Assembly (NCBI GenBank): GCA_025924495.1
Contig: JAICIG010000394.1
Coordinates: 1 to 7,423, forward strand
DNA from: Pirellulales bacterium
GTDB lineage: Bacteria > Planctomycetota > Planctomycetia > Pirellulales > JAICIG01
Direction of reading: 5' to 3'
Length of the DNA: 7,423 bases
A program made the position numbers and the translations under genes. The notes beneath the pieces are model-generated. The model worked only from the letters and a program-made list of their open reading frames with translations, was not told the DNA's origin and ran no database searches. Shown one piece after another: positions 5,722-7,423 of the stretch; position 1 is the stretch's first letter; each line of letters begins with the position of its first letter.

Positions 5722-5779
5722 GTGAATGATCCGGGTTAGAGCGGACAGGCAGACAAGAATGTCCGCCCTCCTGATTCAC
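5722..5779. repeat. Second palindromic element, 'aggcagacaagaatgtccgcc' type
   Basis: An outer pair gtgaat (5722-5727) / attcac (5774-5779) encloses a 7-bp perfect stem gcggaca (5741-5747) / tgtccgc (5760-5766) with a 12-base loop containing gacaagaa. A plus frame reads RADRQTRMSA. Similar 'ADRNVR/ADKNVCPT' peptides are, from memory, common artefacts of a dispersed intergenic repeat in planctomycetes and other environmental bacteria. It starts only 38 bases after the previous element and ends 38 bases before the stop of the isomerase gene, so it may also work as that gene's transcript end. Confidence 0.55.
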
Positions 5780-5817
5780 TCTAGCATGCCGGCCCTGCGA
5801 CGGCGAACTGGAGCGGG

Positions 5818-6816
5818 TCAGTCCTTGGAAAATGCGGCGTCAAAGGCGACTTTGCTGGGCGGGAAATCGAGCCGCTTGACGAACTCGCAGGCCTCCTTGG
5901 CGCCGGCGTCGCGGTCCATTCCGACGTCCTCCCATTCGACCGAGAGGGGCCCGTCGTAGCCGATCGTATTGAGCGTGCGAATGATCTCTTCGAAGTTCAC
6001 GCCGCCGCGGCCCGGCGAGCGAAAGTCCCAGCCGCGGCGCGGATCGCCAAAGTTCAAGTGGCTGGCCAGAATGCCGCTGCGGCCGTTGAGCGTGACGATG
6101 GCGTCTTTGATATGCACATGATAGATACGGTCGTGGAAGGTGCGCAGGAACTCGACCGGATCGACCCCTTGCCAGTGCAGATGGCTAGGGTCGAAATTGA
6201 AGCCGAACTCCTCGCGGCGGTCGAGCGCTTGCAAAGTTCGCTCGGCGCTGTGCAGGTCGAAAGCGATTTCGGTCGGGTGGACCTCGAGCGCGAAGCGCAC
6301 GCCGCAGTCGCCAAACACGTCGAGAATCGGGTTGAATCGTTCGGCCAGCAGTTTGTAGCCGCGGTCGATCATGGCAGGCGGCACGGGAGGAAACGAATAG
6401 AGCAAGTGCCAGATGCTAGAACCTGTAAAGCCATTGACGACGCCGACCCCGAGCTTCTGCGCCGCGCGCGCCGTGTTCTTCAGTTCCTCGGCCGCGCGCG
6501 CGTTGACGCCGGCCGGGTCGCCATTGCCCCACACGCGCGGCGGCAGGATGGCCTGATGCCGCTCGTCGATCACATCGAGCACGGCCTGGCCGACCAGGTG
6601 GGTGCTGATGGCGTGCACTTGCAGGTCGTGGCGTTCAAGCAGATCGCGGCGATTGGCGCAATAACTGTCGTCGGCCAAGGCCTTATCGACTTCGAAATGG
6701 TCGCCCCAACAAGCGAGCTCCAGTCCTTGATAACCGAACTCAGCCGCCTTCCGCGCCAGGTCTTCCAGTTTCAGGTCGGCCCATTGGCCGGTAAACAAGG
6801 TGACCGGTCGCGCCAT
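5818..6816 (-). CDS. Sugar phosphate isomerase/epimerase (AP_endonuc_2 TIM barrel)
   Basis: This is a 332-residue cytoplasmic xylose-isomerase-like TIM barrel. Features in order are '[14 protein letters not shown]' (28-41, strand 2), '[11 protein letters not shown]' (67-77), '[12 protein letters not shown]' (123-134), '[10 protein letters not shown]' (174-183), '[12 protein letters not shown]' (206-217), 'HVHIKDA' (233-239) and 'LSVEWED' (291-297). Likely divalent-metal ligands are Glu178, Asp209, His235 and Glu294, with His212 nearby. Relatives interconvert or epimerise sugars, keto-sugars or inositol derivatives; the exact substrate cannot be told from sequence. Start: an ATG at 6837 is in frame, but 6816 has GGAGGA seven bases upstream. 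The gene lies 63 bases after the monooxygenase-CBM gene on the same strand and is possibly co-transcribed with it. Confidence 0.88.
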   Translation of the reverse strand: MARPVTLFTGQWADLKLEDLARKAAEFGYQGLELACWGDHFEVDKALADDSYCANRRDLLERHDLQVHAISTHLVGQAVLDVIDERHQAILPPRVWGNGDPAGVNARAAEELKNTARAAQKLGVGVVNGFTGSSIWHLLYSFPPVPPAMIDRGYKLLAERFNPILDVFGDCGVRFALEVHPTEIAFDLHSAERTLQALDRREEFGFNFDPSHLHWQGVDPVEFLRTFHDRIYHVHIKDAIVTLNGRSGILASHLNFGDPRRGWDFRSPGRGGVNFEEIIRTLNTIGYDGPLSVEWEDVGMDRDAGAKEACEFVKRLDFPPSKVAFDAAFSKD

Positions 6817-6823
6817 GAAGATC

Positions 6824-6829
6824 TCCTCC
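6824..6829 (-). promoter_or_regulatory. Strong Shine-Dalgarno site fixing the isomerase start
   Basis: On the minus strand this reads GGAGGA, seven bases before the ATG at 6816-6814. It decides in favour of the 332-residue protein over the longer in-frame start at 6837, and suggests this gene is well translated even within a polycistronic message. Confidence 0.65.
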
Positions 6830-6879
6830 GTGAGCAAATGCGGAATTCAAACGTCGAACTGCGAGAGTCGCAATCGGCT

Positions 6880-7423
6880 TCACTCGCCCACATGCAAGAC
6901 GCTGTTGTTGTAATCGCCTGCTTGTTCCGGGTTTCCCGGATCGGCGCGCCAGTGCTTGCCATCGAGGACGTACTTATATTCATACTTGCCGGGCTTGAGC
7001 GTGAGCTTTGTCGAAAACTTGCCCTGGGCGTCAGGGCCGTCCATCTTGTGACCGGTGGGCTTCCACTCATTGAACGTGCCGGCCAGATAAACCTGCTCGG
7101 CTTCGCTCGTCGGCCGATAAGTAAACGTCACTTCGTACTCATCGTCCGACTTTTTCTCGACCCGCGGCGCCCCGAGGGTCAAGTCCTGATCTTCGAGCAC
7201 CGCTTCGAACGTGCCGACCATCATCTCTTCCCAGGTCTGGTCGCCCCAGCGAACGGGCTTGGTCGGGTCGGGGTTCATCAAGTTGCCGGCCGAGTTGTCG
7301 AACGTTGCCGTGCATTGCACGACCGTCCCCTCGGGCATTCGCTTGGGCTCGCTGAACACGTAAGAATTCTGCCAGTTGAAGTCGTAGCGAGGCACCTCGA
7401 GCAGGGCCTCTTTGCGACCATCG
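6880..7423 (-). CDS. Copper type II monooxygenase-like C-terminus fused to CBM48 domain (partial)
   Basis: The frame stays open to the right edge, so only the last 180 or so residues are seen; the GTG at 7395 is internal. Two domains are visible. The first begins '[18 protein letters not shown]', continues through '[15 protein letters not shown]' and ends with '[10 protein letters not shown]'. This is the copper type II ascorbate-dependent monooxygenase C-terminal fold. The E-E-M of the last motif aligns with the peptidylglycine monooxygenase region that holds copper ligand Met314. The His-x-His ligands should lie beyond the edge. The last 80 residues are an early-set CBM48/AMPK-type glycogen-binding domain, with '[10 protein letters not shown]', '[14 protein letters not shown]' and 'HWRADPGNP'. 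Planctomycete homologues often carry redoxin and cytochrome c domains in front, so an exported redox protein is likely. The isomerase gene follows 63 bases downstream. Confidence 0.85.
   Translation of the reverse strand, partial: DGRKEALLEVPRYDFNWQNSYVFSEPKRMPEGTVVQCTATFDNSAGNLMNPDPTKPVRWGDQTWEEMMVGTFEAVLEDQDLTLGAPRVEKKSDDEYEVTFTYRPTSEAEQVYLAGTFNEWKPTGHKMDGPDAQGKFSTKLTLKPGKYEYKYVLDGKHWRADPGNPEQAGDYNNSVLHVGE

Larger units (their letters stand above)
5479..5817. other. Intergenic region packed with palindromic repeats
   Basis: This 339-base gap separates two minus-strand genes. From about 5605 to 5780 it is nearly continuous inverted-repeat DNA (listed separately). Between the two elements, gggctagcgcgagggct (5704-5720) looks like half of another palindrome. 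The stretch 5479-5600 should carry the promoter of the gluzincin gene, but I see no convincing -35/-10 pair. No gene is supported here. Confidence 0.6.

Overview
The window reads as chromosomal DNA of a planctomycete, probably near the Pirellulales. Three things point there. The coding DNA is GC-rich. The gene families are typical of the group: a secreted HExxH peptidase-like protein, a PD40 propeller, TIM-barrel isomerases, and a copper monooxygenase-like protein. The gaps carry palindromic repeats that, when translated, give the 'TNPTRKRG' and 'ADR(N/Q)' type peptides I associate with planctomycete intergenic DNA. No rRNA, tRNA, CRISPR array, transposase, phage gene or recognisable defence operon was seen. 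The taxonomic call is an inference.

Layout. Bases 1-589 hold one weak, Cys-rich open frame that enters from the left edge and has no recognisable family. Bases 590-883 hold no convincing gene. They contain a 15-codon ORF with a very good ribosome-binding site, several hairpins, and a 50-bp near-perfect inverted repeat. Bases 884-1801 (minus) encode a secreted six-bladed PD40/TolB-like beta-propeller. A 276-bp divergent gap follows, then two plus-strand GNAT acetyltransferases (2078-2593 and 2641-3099). The first resembles the phosphinothricin/arsinothricin N-acetyltransferase group.

Bases 3123-3902 (minus) encode a creatininase-family metal amidohydrolase, convergent with the second GNAT; only 23 bp separate the two stop codons. 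Directly upstream of it on the same strand is a probable Tat-exported DUF1570-like gluzincin (3964-5478). The next gap (5479-5817) is filled with dispersed palindromic elements. Then comes a minus-strand pair: a TIM-barrel sugar phosphate isomerase/epimerase (5818-6816) and, 63 bp upstream of it, the 3' end of a large gene (6880-7423, cut by the right edge). That fragment combines a copper type II monooxygenase C-terminal segment with a terminal CBM48/AMPK-type glycogen-binding domain.

How the genes fit together. The minus-strand pairs (monooxygenase-CBM then isomerase; gluzincin then creatininase) and the plus-strand GNAT pair are each close enough to be co-transcribed, but no shared pathway is obvious. 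This looks like an ordinary, loosely organised planctomycete region rather than a dedicated new system. The points most worth a second look are the monooxygenase/CBM48 fusion, the palindromic elements, the altered creatininase motif and the structured gap at 590-900.
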